From Paenibacillus massiliensis 2301065 = DSM 16942 (lineage in GTDB: Bacteria; Bacillota; Bacilli; Paenibacillales; Paenibacillaceae), in contig NZ_KB898188.1 in assembly GCF_000377505.1 (NCBI RefSeq), positions 124,001 to 188,000 of the forward strand: a stretch of DNA of 64,000 bases, read 5' to 3'. A program made the position numbers and the translations under genes. This document shows, in pieces, positions 47,802 through 57,236 of the stretch; the first letter of the stretch is position 1; each line of letters starts with the position of its first letter. The notes under the pieces were generated by a model, which worked only from the letters and a program-made list of their open reading frames with translations, did not search any database and was not told the DNA's origin.

Positions 47802-48554
47802 ATGATTTATCTAATCAAATGGTTGTATAGCTTCGTACTTCCCCCGGGATTGTTCGTGATCTTATTACTAGGCATCAGCATCTGGATATGGAAAAAACAA
47901 CGCCGAGCAGCTATTACGCTACTCGGCGTTACCGTGTTGCTGTATGCTTCCATGATTCCGTTGACTGGTGATCTGCTCGTTGGTACCCTGGAGCGGCAAT
48001 ATGCTCAGCCACAGGAAGCTCAGGGTGATATTATTGTCGTACTTGGTGGTGGTGCCACGCAAGGTACTCCCGATGTTGATGGGGAAGGGAATATGCTGGG
48101 ATCAGCAGCGAATCGACTGCTAACCGCAGCAAGACTATATGAACAGACAGGCCTGCCGATCCTGTTCTCTGGCGGTCAAGTATTCCCGGACAGTGGGAAT
48201 GAAGCAGACATTGCCCGTAGACAACTGCTCGGCCTGGGAGTTCCTCCGCAGGACATTTACACAGAGAACCGCTCCCTGAACACAGAACAGAATGCTAGCT
48301 ATTCAGCCATCTTGCTTCAGGAGGAAGGCTTTCAGCGGCCCATACTGATCACTTCAGCTTTTCATTTGCCGCGGGCCGTTCTACAATTCGAGCGGGCAGG
48401 CATAGAGGTGACGCCCTTCCCGACAGACTATCTCGCAAGCCAGCCGCAGCGCTGGTATGCAGGCAAGTTCTCGCCATCACCCGGCGCTTCATCCGTGATA
48501 GGGACTGCCTTAAAGGAGTATTTGGGTATAGCCGCGCTGAAGCTGAAGGACTAA
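47802..48554 (+). CDS. YdcF/SanA-family protein (DUF218)
   Basis: 250 residues. Two N-terminal membrane segments (about 8-30 and 38-60), then the DUF218 Rossmann-like domain with DIIVVLGGGATQG, SAANRLLTAARLYEQTG, LFSGGQ, ENRSLNTEQNA and ITSAFHLPRA. Family members such as ElyC and SanA affect envelope synthesis, and YdcF binds S-adenosylmethionine in vitro; the role here is unknown. Start ATG 47802 with GGGCGGTG upstream. Confidence 0.85.
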   Translation: MIYLIKWLYSFVLPPGLFVILLLGISIWIWKKQRRAAITLLGVTVLLYASMIPLTGDLLVGTLERQYAQPQEAQGDIIVVLGGGATQGTPDVDGEGNMLGSAANRLLTAARLYEQTGLPILFSGGQVFPDSGNEADIARRQLLGLGVPPQDIYTENRSLNTEQNASYSAILLQEEGFQRPILITSAFHLPRAVLQFERAGIEVTPFPTDYLASQPQRWYAGKFSPSPGASSVIGTALKEYLGIAALKLKD

Positions 48555-49001
48555 CACACATGGACCCCATTAAAATGTGTGCATAGAGCCGCTGCAAGCG
48601 GGGAGCCTTGTCGACCACTGTTAAGCTGCTGTTCTTTCGAACGAAGTTGATTAGTTGATGAACAGCGAGCTTTAAGGTGGGCAATCCGTTTCTCTAGGGC
48701 TTCCACGCTTTCCGCTAGACATACTCTCTGCAAATCATTCACACCTGAAATCGTATGCGTTCATAATAATAGTCTGCCGTATCATCGTGCTACAGTGATT
48801 TGGCTGTAGCTGTAATACACCATGTCCTCTCCATCGTAGTTCTGAGCAACTGAAATAACCCCTGCCCTCAGTTGAAGTGTATACCGAGCGTAGGGGTTAT
48901 TTGGGATAGGTCACACAATTCTACGGCCATACTGTATGGATCTTATACCTTGTACGGCCATATATATGTTGTACCGCATATTGTATGAAACCTGCAGGCA
49001 A
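48555..49001. other. Convergent intergenic region, ydcF-like / rhaD
   Basis: A 447-base region. It holds the hairpin at 48853-48902. A 63-codon leftward frame (48742-48551) has only a weak site and no family resemblance, so it is not called as a gene. Confidence 0.4.
48853..48902. terminator. Terminator-like hairpin between ydcF-like gene and rhaD
   Basis: AAATAACCCCT pairs perfectly with AGGGGTTATTT around a 28-base loop. It could end either convergent transcript; T tracts are part of the stem only. Confidence 0.55.
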
Positions 49002-49835
49002 TTAGTCCAGAACTCCTGCGCGTGGCGTCACGCCGAATGCTTTTGCCAGGTCCAGGAGCTCCTGCTTCGTGATTCTTTGCTTGATCTCGTGGTGGGCAAT
49101 CAGCATATAGATCTGGGCTGCCTTCTCTACAGTCTCAATCAGTCCAAAGGCTTCATCAATCGAGCTTCCTGTGCCGAAGATCCCGTGCTGTGGCCACAAG
49201 ACTACACGATGGTCCTTCATCTTGCCTGCCGTAGCACGCCCGATCTCGCTCGAACCGGGAACCATCCAAGGAATGACGCCGATTCCGTCCGGGAATACCA
49301 CTACACATTCGGTGCACATCTCCCACAGCGTTCTCGTCAGGAGGCGTTCGTCCAGATCATGAATGAACGTCATAGCAATGACATTGGTCGCATGCGTATG
49401 AATCACGACCCGGTGTGTAGGATCAACCTTCAGTCGCTCAATGTGACTCATGAAGTGCGAAGCCAATTCACTCGTTGGCACACTGCCGTTGCCGAAGCCC
49501 CACAGAATCTCCAGCTTCTGTCCATCAGACGAAACGCGCAGCACTCCTAAGTTCATCTCGGGTGCAGCCAGCATGTTCTTGAAATATTTCCCCGAACCTG
49601 TCACCACAAAATACTTGCCCGCCAACTCAGCTACTGGAAAAGCAGGCTCAATTGTCCGAATTACATGATGGATGTCTAAGTAGCTGCTTACCGTCTCCTC
49701 ATCCAGCAGCCAGCTGATATTACCGCCGTTCCGCTCGTCCCAGCCTAGACTCCACATATCATATGCGATGCCGGCCATTTCCTGAATGAACGGTACGTCG
49801 GCAGCATTCACTTCCTTATAGCTTACTTGTCCCAT
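49002..49835 (-). CDS. rhaD: Rhamnulose-1-phosphate aldolase
   Basis: 277 residues. A class II (zinc) aldolase of the RhaD/FucA fold that splits rhamnulose 1-phosphate into DHAP and lactaldehyde. Visible: the NGGNIS phosphate-binding segment, TGSGKYF, Glu123 in TSELASH, zinc ligands His146 and His148 in IHTHATN, and His217 in PQHGIFG. Length and sequence match RhaD rather than FucA (about 215). It is alone: no rhaA, rhaB or rhaT lies in the window. Start ATG 49835. Confidence 0.9.
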   Translation of the reverse strand: MGQVSYKEVNAADVPFIQEMAGIAYDMWSLGWDERNGGNISWLLDEETVSSYLDIHHVIRTIEPAFPVAELAGKYFVVTGSGKYFKNMLAAPEMNLGVLRVSSDGQKLEILWGFGNGSVPTSELASHFMSHIERLKVDPTHRVVIHTHATNVIAMTFIHDLDERLLTRTLWEMCTECVVVFPDGIGVIPWMVPGSSEIGRATAGKMKDHRVVLWPQHGIFGTGSSIDEAFGLIETVEKAAQIYMLIAHHEIKQRITKQELLDLAKAFGVTPRAGVLD

Positions 49836-50172
49836 CTTGATCCACTCCTTAAATCTTATATTTTAAAAAGTAAAAATAAATACAGATAAACAATACCTTT
49901 TTCACTTTCATCCTACTGCTATATTTTTGTTCAGTCAATAAAACAACACACATAAATTCGTTTTTATTTTTATTTTTCTTTATTTAGTTCTGATTTCAGA
50001 CAAATTTAATCCTAGAAGCTCATGTGAATGCTACCGATTTACAACTTTATCCTTTTCGGCTTACAATACAACAAGCAATACCGCCAATAAGCTGTCGATT
50101 GCATACGTTATGCAGTTGTTATTAACGCTATGGAGTCAACCAGTAGCAATCCCGAGAGACGGAGGAACGAAC
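49836..50172. other. Divergent intergenic region, rhaD / unknown gene
   Basis: A 337-base AT-rich region (49850-50000 especially). It presumably contains the promoters of both genes. No operator was identified. Confidence 0.35.
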
Positions 50173-50697
50173 ATGGATATGCGTCGTATGGCTGTCACAC
50201 CAATGCAGGTGCCCTGGATGATTAGCCCATCCTACGACTTTGCCACCTATAGAGGAGATGATCAGCAAGAAGTCGCCATACAGATGATGTGCGGGTATAG
50301 TAGTAAGCACTTTGAGAACACCCTTTCGGAGCTGTCGCTTCTATATGATGGGGACATACCTGATGAAGAATACAATAAGGCCGGAAACGCCCTTGTAGAG
50401 ATTACCTTTGCCCCAGTGCTCCTCTTCAGCGTGTATAGCAAGCTTCGTGAATGGGAGCGATATGACTACAGTTATTTCGAGCCATATACCCGTGGGGAGC
50501 GCTCATTGCAGGAGGAGTGGAACGATACGGGAATGTGTCCCAATCCAGGCTTCTATGAAGTGATCAATTCACCACTAGGAGCTGTCTACGGCTTCAACTC
50601 CCCCAAGATCAGACATTGGGTACTGAGCGCACATGATTCATATATAGACGTGCTGGCTCACAGCTTTGCATGGAAGGAGATATCGAAGCAAGCTTAA
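50173..50697 (+). CDS. Hypothetical soluble protein
   Basis: 174 residues, not recognised. It is rich in aromatic and acidic residues (RYDYSYFEPYTRGERSLQEEW; NPGFYEVINS; GFNSPKIRHWVLSAHDSYIDVLA). No membrane segment or signal peptide is seen. The layout recalls small cytosolic proteins found singly in Paenibacillus, but no domain can be named. Start ATG 50173 after GGAGGAACGAA; the frame is open from 50110. A good ribosome binding site and composition like its neighbours support that it is real. Confidence 0.65.
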   Translation: MDMRRMAVTPMQVPWMISPSYDFATYRGDDQQEVAIQMMCGYSSKHFENTLSELSLLYDGDIPDEEYNKAGNALVEITFAPVLLFSVYSKLREWERYDYSYFEPYTRGERSLQEEWNDTGMCPNPGFYEVINSPLGAVYGFNSPKIRHWVLSAHDSYIDVLAHSFAWKEISKQA

Positions 50698-50780
50698 CCG
50701 CAGTCGACAGAACTCCCACGCTTGCGGCTCTACACTTACATTGGATACGGCTAATTCAATATACAATGTTATAAATCCAC

Positions 50781-50828
50781 AAAAAAACCACCTTCCTCCA
50801 GAGTCTTCCCGACCCCGAAGGAAGGTGG
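50781..50828 (-). terminator. Terminator of moaA
   Basis: Reading leftward, CCACCTTCCT pairs perfectly with AGGAAGGTGG and is followed by seven T residues, nine bases after the moaA stop. It may also serve the convergent hypothetical gene. Confidence 0.85.
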
Positions 50829-50836
50829 CACACCTG

Positions 50837-51838
50837 CTAACCACCAATATGAGACATCTCTACTTTACCATGAGACGTACGGCCCAGCTCCCGTTCAAGC
50901 GAGTACTGATCTGTACGTCCACTCCAGATGGCGTGAACCTGCTCCCTTAGCATGGCGTCATCAGCCTCTGAGCGCAGTAGCTTGCGCAGATCATGTCCTT
51001 TAACGGCAAACAGGCACGTATATAGCATCCCACTCGCAGACAGACGGGCGCGGGTGCACGTGGAGCAGAAAGCATCCGTTACAGAGGAGATCAGTCCAAT
51101 CTCTCCACGCCCATCCACGAATCTATAACGAGAGGCTACCTCTCCAGGATAATTCGGCGCAATAGGCTCCAGCGGCCATTGACTTCCGATTCGATCCAGC
51201 AGCTCCTGCTTGCTAACAACATGCTCCCGATTCCAGCCGTTCGTATTCCCTACATCCATATACTCAACCATTCTGAGGATGTGGCCCTCATTTCGAAAAT
51301 ATTCAACCATGGGCAGTACAGCGTGCTCATTCACACCCTTCTGCACAACCATGTTGACCTTAACGTCAAGTCCGGCGGCAGCTGCAGCAGCAATACCTTC
51401 TAGTACAGGCGTTATGCGGCTTCGACGGCCATTCATATTCAGGAAGGTCTCATCATCCAGCGCATCCAGACTGACCGTAATCCGTTGCAGACCAGCCTCT
51501 CTCAGCTCACTTGCCTTATTGCGCAGCAGACTGCCGTTGGTGGTCAATGAAATATCCTCAGCATCCAGGGCAGCCAGACGCCGGATGATCTCTGTCAGAT
51601 CCTTGCGTAATAACGGCTCTCCTCCGGTAATCCGAAGCTTACGTACTCCCAAGTCTATGAATAGGCGTGAGATTCGCTCAATCTCCGTAGCAGACAAAAT
51701 ATCCTTGGTCGGCAGGAATTCATAATCCTTATTAAATATTTCCTCAGGCATGCAATAACGGCAGCGAAAGTTACACCGGTCTGTGACCGAAATACGCAAA
51801 TCTTGCAATGGCCTGTTATGCTGGTCGTATACAGTCAT
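50837..51838 (-). CDS. moaA: GTP 3',8-cyclase MoaA
   Basis: 333 residues. It starts molybdopterin synthesis from GTP. The radical SAM motif CNFRCRYC (Cys22, 26, 29), ITGGEPLLRKDL, the TTNGS strand, VNMVVQKGVN and the C-terminal second cluster CSTCTRARLSASG...YTC are present, and the protein ends with the functional Gly-Gly tail. It is a single gene here without other moa genes, but the formate dehydrogenase locus about 19 kb away needs the cofactor. Confidence 0.95.
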   Translation of the reverse strand: MTVYDQHNRPLQDLRISVTDRCNFRCRYCMPEEIFNKDYEFLPTKDILSATEIERISRLFIDLGVRKLRITGGEPLLRKDLTEIIRRLAALDAEDISLTTNGSLLRNKASELREAGLQRITVSLDALDDETFLNMNGRRSRITPVLEGIAAAAAAGLDVKVNMVVQKGVNEHAVLPMVEYFRNEGHILRMVEYMDVGNTNGWNREHVVSKQELLDRIGSQWPLEPIAPNYPGEVASRYRFVDGRGEIGLISSVTDAFCSTCTRARLSASGMLYTCLFAVKGHDLRKLLRSEADDAMLREQVHAIWSGRTDQYSLERELGRTSHGKVEMSHIGG

Positions 51839-52193
51839 GATGTCCCCCTATCTACTGCAGCTCAGCTAGCCACGATGTATATATAGTATCTCTTAGATTA
51901 TCATATATACCCGGCTGTGTCCCTCATAAAAACGCCGAGCCCGCTAAAAAGGCTATGCTCCGTCTAGCTGCAGAGTATTCAATTCCTTAATATTCGTTCT
52001 ATAAGAGTAAGCTACAGACAGCAGCTCGCAGTCGCCAAGAAGAGAAATACGCTGGCGCCTATCCAAAAAAAATACCCTGCTGAGGTTCAGCAGGGCCAAG
52101 TGTATATCAATTAGGGGGTTATTAATAATTACTATAAGCGAGGAAGCTTAAATAAAAATGAATGCTAAATAAATCTTTGCTGAAAAAGTACGT
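51839..52193. other. Intergenic region upstream of moaA
   Basis: A 355-base region. It contains the moaA promoter area and the terminator of the Mrr-like gene (52065-52095). No gene. Confidence 0.45.
52065..52095 (-). terminator. Terminator of the Mrr-like nuclease gene
   Basis: Reading leftward, CCCTGCTG-AACC-TCAGCAGGG forms a perfect stem followed by TATTTTTTTT. Confidence 0.85.
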
Positions 52194-52799
52194 CTACCCC
52201 TGCTTGCTACTCTTTCTGCGTAGCTTACTTTCATTCCAGCCACCCTCACCGACCTCTGGCTCACGTTCCAGAATATTCATAGCTTCGTCGTAGCAACGCT
52301 GCTTGAACAATAAGATCATGTCCTCCAGATCCTCACGATGGAGCAGGGTTACTCTATTCACACCAGCCAAAGTCTTGCAGGAATCCGTGTATCGTCCAGT
52401 GGTGATCACAATGGAGCGCTGGGCATGATAATAGTTAATAGAAGTAAAAATTTCCTGAACAGCACTCAGACCTACTGGACTCTGCTTGCCATACCGCTTG
52501 GCCTGCACTACATTTCTTAGCCCGTGGCGATCTGTGAACACGAGATCTGCTCCGAAGTCACGGCTGCCGGTTGTCTTGAATACCTCATCATAACCAAGCT
52601 CTGTCAGCAAACGATGAAGATAAGCTTCGAATTCCGAGCCATCCTCCATACGATCAATATCCTTCATGGTGATTTTGCGCGGGTTCAGCTCTCGTAGTAC
52701 GCGTGCTCTCCTATGTATTACCCACCGGATCAGCAAGCCTGCCAGGATGAGTAGCCCAATAAGGGCAGCCAAGCCTACAGGCGTATACAATATGTCCAT
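52194..52799 (-). CDS. Membrane-anchored Mrr-like restriction endonuclease domain protein
   Basis: 201 residues. One N-terminal membrane segment (about 7-28), then an Mrr_cat domain: GSEFEAYLHRLLTELGYDEVFKTTGSRDFGADLVF with the catalytic Asp, followed by NVVQAKRYGKQSPVGLSAVQEI with the QxK form of the active site. Such small anchored proteins are common in Firmicutes and may act on foreign or damaged DNA; no partner methylase is present. Start ATG 52799 after AAAGGA; the frame is open to 52874. The C-terminus is basic. Confidence 0.82.
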   Translation of the reverse strand: MDILYTPVGLAALIGLLILAGLLIRWVIHRRARVLRELNPRKITMKDIDRMEDGSEFEAYLHRLLTELGYDEVFKTTGSRDFGADLVFTDRHGLRNVVQAKRYGKQSPVGLSAVQEIFTSINYYHAQRSIVITTGRYTDSCKTLAGVNRVTLLHREDLEDMILLFKQRCYDEAMNILEREPEVGEGGWNESKLRRKSSKQG

Positions 52800-52900
52800 C
52801 TTTCGTTCCTTTCTGCTGAAGCTATCAGCTACAATGAAAAACGTTCCCAGGTAAAGGAAGCGTAAAGCCACCATTTACACAGGGAACGTCCGGAATGAAC

Positions 52901-54310
52901 TTATTCCCGCTCCAGCAGTGCCTCACCAGCAATACCTGGCTGCGTCATCTGATAAGGGTCCAGAATGAGATCTAGCTCTTCTTCAGTCAGGACATTATAC
53001 AGAAGGCAGAGCTCCCGTACGGATTTGCCTGTCTGAATCGCTTCACGAGCAATACGCGATACGACCTCATAGCCCAGATGTGGATTCAGCGCTGTAATGA
53101 TGCCCACGCTGTTATCGACATAGGATTTGCAGCGCTCCACATTCGCCTGAATGCCTTCAATACAATGTACCCGGAAGACCATGAAGCCCTGATTCATAAT
53201 CTCCAGCGATTGCAGCAGGTTGTAGACGAGCACCGGCTCCATGACATTCAGCTCTAGCTGACCTGCCTCCGAAGCCAGACAAATTGTATTATCGTTGCCG
53301 ATAACCTGGAACGCAATCTGATTAATTACCTCGCACATGACCGGGTTGACTTTGCCCGGCATAATCGAGGAGCCAGGCTGACGAGCTGGCAGGATCAATT
53401 CTCCAAAGCCCGCCCGCGGTCCTGAGGCCATCAAGCGAATATCATTGGCGACCTTGGACATATTCATCATGCAGATCTTCAATGCGGCGGATACCTCGGT
53501 ATAGGCATCCGTGTTCTGAGTAGCATCTACAAGATGATCATCTGCATGCAGCGGATAGCCAGACAGATCAGCAAGCACCTCGGCCACACGCTGAATATAA
53601 CGCCGATCCGCATTCAGTCCGGTCCCAACGGCAGTCGCTCCCATATTAATGCTCAGGAGATGCTCTCTGGTAGCCGCCAGACGCTTGATATCACGCCCCA
53701 ACACGCGTGCATACGCCTGAAATTCCTGTCCCAATCGAATCGGCACAGCATCCTGCAGATGTGTGCGACCCATTTTGATGACACCGTCGAACTCGTCCGC
53801 CTTCTTCTCAAATGCATTGCGCAGCTCGCTCATCGTTCCCAGTAGCTTATCCACCATAGTCAGGACAGCCAGATGCACGGCCGTCGGGAAGGAGTCATTC
53901 GTAGATTGCGCCATGTTGACATGGTTATTAGGACTCAGTTGCTGGTAATCGCCCTTGGTGAAGCCCATCAGCTCCAGCCCTCGGTTCGCGATAACCTCGT
54001 TCGTATTCATGTTAATGGACGTGCCAGCGCCGCCCTGAATTGGATCTACAATGAAATGATCATGCCATTGCCCAGCGAGAATCTCCTCAGCAGCCTTAAT
54101 AATCGCTTCTGCCTTGGTATGATGCAGACGAGTCAACTCCGTGTTGACTGTTGCCGCTGCTTTTTTGACCATAGCCATAGCTTTAATCAGCTCAGGATGC
54201 AGACGCTGTCCTGTAATCGGGAAATTCTCTGCTGCCCGCATCGTCTGAATGCCGTAGTAGGCATCGGGCGGAACTTCTTTTGTACCCAAAAAATCATGTT
54301 CAAGCCTCAT
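52901..54310 (-). CDS. aspA: Aspartate ammonia-lyase
   Basis: 469 residues of the fumarase/aspartase superfamily. GTSINMNTNEVIANR, AQSTNDSFPTA (substrate carboxylate binding), GRTHLQDAVP and the signature GSSIMPGKVNPV are all present; the catalytic Ser lies in the SSIM loop. The aspartase assignment rather than fumarase rests on length and the overall match (for example MRLEHDFLGTKEVPPDAYYGIQT at the start). It deaminates aspartate to fumarate. No asparaginase (ansA) partner is adjacent. Start ATG 54310 after GGAGGAATGAAGG. Confidence 0.88.
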   Translation of the reverse strand: MRLEHDFLGTKEVPPDAYYGIQTMRAAENFPITGQRLHPELIKAMAMVKKAAATVNTELTRLHHTKAEAIIKAAEEILAGQWHDHFIVDPIQGGAGTSINMNTNEVIANRGLELMGFTKGDYQQLSPNNHVNMAQSTNDSFPTAVHLAVLTMVDKLLGTMSELRNAFEKKADEFDGVIKMGRTHLQDAVPIRLGQEFQAYARVLGRDIKRLAATREHLLSINMGATAVGTGLNADRRYIQRVAEVLADLSGYPLHADDHLVDATQNTDAYTEVSAALKICMMNMSKVANDIRLMASGPRAGFGELILPARQPGSSIMPGKVNPVMCEVINQIAFQVIGNDNTICLASEAGQLELNVMEPVLVYNLLQSLEIMNQGFMVFRVHCIEGIQANVERCKSYVDNSVGIITALNPHLGYEVVSRIAREAIQTGKSVRELCLLYNVLTEEELDLILDPYQMTQPGIAGEALLERE

Positions 54311-54984
54311 TGTCCTTCATTCCTCCGCTGTGGATTACTTCCGAACCTGGCCATTCGAGCCAAATCAACAATACTCGGGGCCAGTACCCATTATACGACC
54401 GAGTTACAGGTTATGCCAGTCGGAATATGAAGATGTTGGGTTTTACAGGGTATAGCAAGGTTAGTGATCCATCTCTGGATTTTCATTATGGTGTTCCAGC
54501 AGACGACTCCGTCATAATAGATCTGCGCACAGTCTCCCCAACTTAGGGTCTTCCTATCCTTGCAACACTCTAATGGACGAGTATACCATTGACGATGTTG
54601 CCCAGCTAAGCGAACCCGTATGGAGCCTCGGGGCAATTTAAGCAACGAAGTGTTCACTTGTAAGAAGTGTATATGTGTCATGTAATGAAGGCATATAAAA
54701 GAAGTGTATATGTTAGTATATTCCGAGCAGCAGTCTTGAAGTGGGTCTCAGTCAGTCCCGCCATGAAATAAGGCACTTTGGTAAAGATATGTTATTCACT
54801 AATGTTCACCACTTTTCTAATACCTCAATTCTGAAATCAAATTCGGTCAAAGTACCAGCCTGATCCATATTTCATGACCATTTAGTACGGTGCTATGGTA
54901 CACTGTAACCAATTAGCATCCCGAGTCGGGATCACAGCTTGCATTTGAATAGCGAGACTATTGTAGAATAGGAAGGTCAGACGG
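54311..54984. other. Intergenic region with direct repeat, aspA / patA
   Basis: A 674-base stretch between divergent genes. Besides the direct repeats at 54662-54713 and promoter-like AT-rich DNA, nothing was recognised. Short frames on both strands lack ribosome binding sites. Confidence 0.35.
54662..54713. repeat. 15-bp direct repeat
   Basis: AAGAAGTGTATATGT occurs at 54662-54676 and 54699-54713, 37 bases apart centre to centre (between three and four helical turns). A possible regulator site, distant (about 270-350 bases) from both flanking genes. Confidence 0.35.
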
Positions 54985-56139
54985 ATGGAACACTTACTGA
55001 ACAGCAGCGTCAAGGATATTCAAATTAGTGGAATTCGTAAAATCGCCAATAAGGCTGCCAGCATTCCAGGGGTCATATCCCTGACGATTGGACAGCCGGA
55101 CTTCCCCACGCCTTCGCATATCGTAGAGGCTGCTCATCAAGCGATGAATGCCGGCAAGACCGTCTACACCCCCAATGCCGGACTCCCTGAGCTGAGAGAG
55201 GCAGCGGCAGCTTTTGTAGGAGCACGATACGCTCAGCACTATAATCCGAACGATGAGGTCATCATTACGAACGGCGCCAGTCAAGCACTGGACATTACGC
55301 TGCGTACGATTTTGTCACCAGGTGATGAAGTCATCCTGCCAGGTCCGATTTATCCCGGATATGAGCCTTTAATTCGACTAAGCGGTGGCATTCCGGTTCT
55401 GGTGGATACACGGGACAGTGAATTCAAGCTCACTGCAGAGCTGATTCAGCCTCATCTGAGTGAGCGTACTAAAGCCGTCGTGCTGGGCTATCCTTCTAAC
55501 CCGACCGGACGTGTCATGACGCAGGAAGAACTGCAGGACATTGCTCATCTCCTGTCGGGAAGGGACCTATTCATTATTTCCGATGAGATCTACAGCGAAC
55601 TGGTCTACGATATGCCGCACGCCTCCATTGCTACGCTCGAAGGCATGCGTGAGCGCACCATCGTTATCAACGGGCTGTCCAAATCCCATTCCATGACCGG
55701 GTGGCGCATAGGCTTCACACTGGCTCCAGCTGCGATTACGCAACATATGCTGAAGGTCCATCAATACAATGTGACCTGCGCCAGCTCGATCAGCCAATAT
55801 GCAGCGATTGCCGCCCTTACCGCTGGAGTGGACGACGCTCTTCCGATGAAAGATGAATATCGGAGCAGGCGCGACTACGTGCATGCACGTTTAACTGCGA
55901 TGGGACTGCCGCTCTCGAAGCCGGAAGGAGCCTTCTATCTATTTCCATCCATTCGACACCTAAACATGGAATCCATGGACTTCGCTCTTCGCTTGCTGGA
56001 GGAGCAGCAGGTGGCCGTCGTTCCTGGAAGTGCGTTCTCTGTCTACGGAGAAGGCTATATTCGGCTTTCCTACGCCTGTGCACAATCCGTGCTGGAGCAA
56101 GGTCTGGATCGACTGGAGAGCTTTCTGCAGCGATTGTAG
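54985..56139 (+). CDS. patA: Aminotransferase PatA (N-acetyl-LL-diaminopimelate aminotransferase type)
   Basis: 384 residues, class I/II PLP aminotransferase. The N-terminus (MEHLLNSSVKDIQISGIRKIAN, SLTIGQPDFPTP), GASQALD, PGPIYPGYEPLI, YPSNPTG, SDEIYSEL and the PLP-lysine motif NGLSKSHSMTGWRIG (Lys in LSKSH) match B. subtilis PatA closely. That enzyme works in lysine and diaminopimelate synthesis by the acetylase route. Start ATG 54985 after AGGAAGG. It is monocistronic and followed by a good terminator. Confidence 0.85.
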   Translation: MEHLLNSSVKDIQISGIRKIANKAASIPGVISLTIGQPDFPTPSHIVEAAHQAMNAGKTVYTPNAGLPELREAAAAFVGARYAQHYNPNDEVIITNGASQALDITLRTILSPGDEVILPGPIYPGYEPLIRLSGGIPVLVDTRDSEFKLTAELIQPHLSERTKAVVLGYPSNPTGRVMTQEELQDIAHLLSGRDLFIISDEIYSELVYDMPHASIATLEGMRERTIVINGLSKSHSMTGWRIGFTLAPAAITQHMLKVHQYNVTCASSISQYAAIAALTAGVDDALPMKDEYRSRRDYVHARLTAMGLPLSKPEGAFYLFPSIRHLNMESMDFALRLLEEQQVAVVPGSAFSVYGEGYIRLSYACAQSVLEQGLDRLESFLQRL

Positions 56140-56200
56140 GGTTGTATAAAGGTTGGGACTGTAGTGAATCATAAGAGGTGCGTTGCATCCACCTAAAAAG

Positions 56201-56236
56201 AACCTTGAAAGGAGAAGTGCCTTTCAAGGTTTCTTT
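56201..56236. terminator. Bidirectional terminator downstream of patA
   Basis: AACCTTGAAAGG pairs perfectly with CCTTTCAAGGTT, followed by TCTTTT rightward and by CTTTTTAGG leftward. Confidence 0.85.
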
Positions 56237-56305
56237 TAGTTCCTACAACTGGACTTCTATTAACAACACTTGTTCCGAAGATAAGCTATACTAGTGTCCA
56301 AACAG

Positions 56306-56335
56306 AAAAAAGACCCCTGATATATTCAGAGGTCT
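56306..56335 (-). terminator. Terminator of the leftward PTS operon
   Basis: Reading leftward, AGACC.TCTGA pairs with TCAG.GGGTCT, followed by six T residues, about 170 bases after the IIB stop. Confidence 0.65.
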
Positions 56336-56504
56336 ACCACTCAGTTAGTCACAAGCTATTTCTAAACATACTCTTACAATTCGTTTCACAGTCTACTTAT
56401 CGAGTTAAGCCAGTGAACAGGTAGAACTAAAGGTGACTGTGTCAACTAACAAGTCAGAGCTCCCGCCACGCACAAGCAATGTTACTTGTACTTCACATGC
56501 TCGC

Positions 56505-56816
56505 TTAATTACTCGCCGCCAGCTCTAAGGCTCTGGCCAACACTTTTTCTCCATTCATTCTGCCATAATCCACCGTGTTGATCACATCTACTTTGACACC
56601 CTTGGGCACAAATTTCTTCTCATAATCCTTTCTCATATAGCCAACCTGCGGACCGAGCATCAATACATCAATCTCATCGCCGAAGTTGGACAGATTCTCC
56701 CCCGCCGTCGCCTCGATGCTCACGTCCTGACCGCTAGTCTGGGCTGCCTCCTGCATTTTCTTCACCATCAAGCTGGTAGACATGCCAGCAGAGCATACAA
56801 GTATGATCTTGATCAT
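56505..56816 (-). CDS. PTS enzyme IIB, lactose/cellobiose family
   Basis: 103 residues. The phosphocysteine lies in the N-terminal IILVCSAGMSTSLMVKKM motif typical of CelA/LicB-type IIB proteins, and LMLGPQVGYM follows in the usual place. It transfers phosphate from IIA to sugar bound at IIC. Its start overlaps the IIA stop (ATGA, 56816-56813). The cognate IIC is encoded on the other side of the divergent locus at 61786-63066. Confidence 0.92.
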   Translation of the reverse strand: MIKIILVCSAGMSTSLMVKKMQEAAQTSGQDVSIEATAGENLSNFGDEIDVLMLGPQVGYMRKDYEKKFVPKGVKVDVINTVDYGRMNGEKVLARALELAASN

Positions 56817-57148
56817 GATGTGATCTCCTTTCCGGATTGGAGCTGGTGAGTATGTTCATACAGCTCAACGAATTCTTTGGCTAAATCTTTGACTGTCATG
56901 GCATTCATCAAATGATCCTGAGCATGAATCAGCAGCAGTGTAATCTCATGCTTAGCACCGCCAGCCTCCTCCTGAATCAATTGAGTCTGCACTTTGTGAG
57001 CTTCCTTCAATTCCTTGGATGCAGAATCCAGAACCTCAGCCGCTGCAGCGGGATTGTTCTGCTTCGCCAGCATAATGGCTTCCATCGCCTGGCTCCTGGC
57101 GGCGCCAGACATGGCAATCAGCACCATGATCTTCTCTATGAATTCCAT
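56813..57148 (-). CDS. PTS enzyme IIA, lactose/cellobiose family
   Basis: 111 residues, the usual size. An all-helical trimeric IIA. The phosphohistidine lies in LLLIHAQDHLMNAMT; AMSGAARSQAMEAI near the N-terminus is typical. Start ATG 57148, six bases after GGGGGG; the frame is open to 57190. It is translated just ahead of IIB and about 90 bases after the PRD regulator gene. Confidence 0.9.
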   Translation of the reverse strand: MEFIEKIMVLIAMSGAARSQAMEAIMLAKQNNPAAAAEVLDSASKELKEAHKVQTQLIQEEAGGAKHEITLLLIHAQDHLMNAMTVKDLAKEFVELYEHTHQLQSGKEITS

Positions 57149-57236
57149 TACCATCCCCCCGATAGCTCTAATGTGCAATAGCGTTTTCACAAGTATAGGC
57201 TATCCCTCTTCCAAGCTACAGCGAATGTTTTTCCGT

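Larger units (their letters stand above)
56140..56504. other. Convergent intergenic region with two terminators
   Basis: A 365-base region holding the patA terminator (56201-56236) and a leftward terminator for the PTS operon (56306-56335). No gene. Confidence 0.5.

Noticed and set aside
48551-48742. 63-codon leftward frame, Lys/Glu/Leu-rich, faintly like Spo0E-type phosphatases
   Set aside because: It starts with GTG behind a weak site and lacks the conserved Ser-x-x-x-Asp core of Spo0E proteins, so it is not called as a gene.
54391-54681. 96-codon leftward frame between aspA and patA
   Set aside because: No good ribosome binding site, no recognisable domain, and atypical composition.
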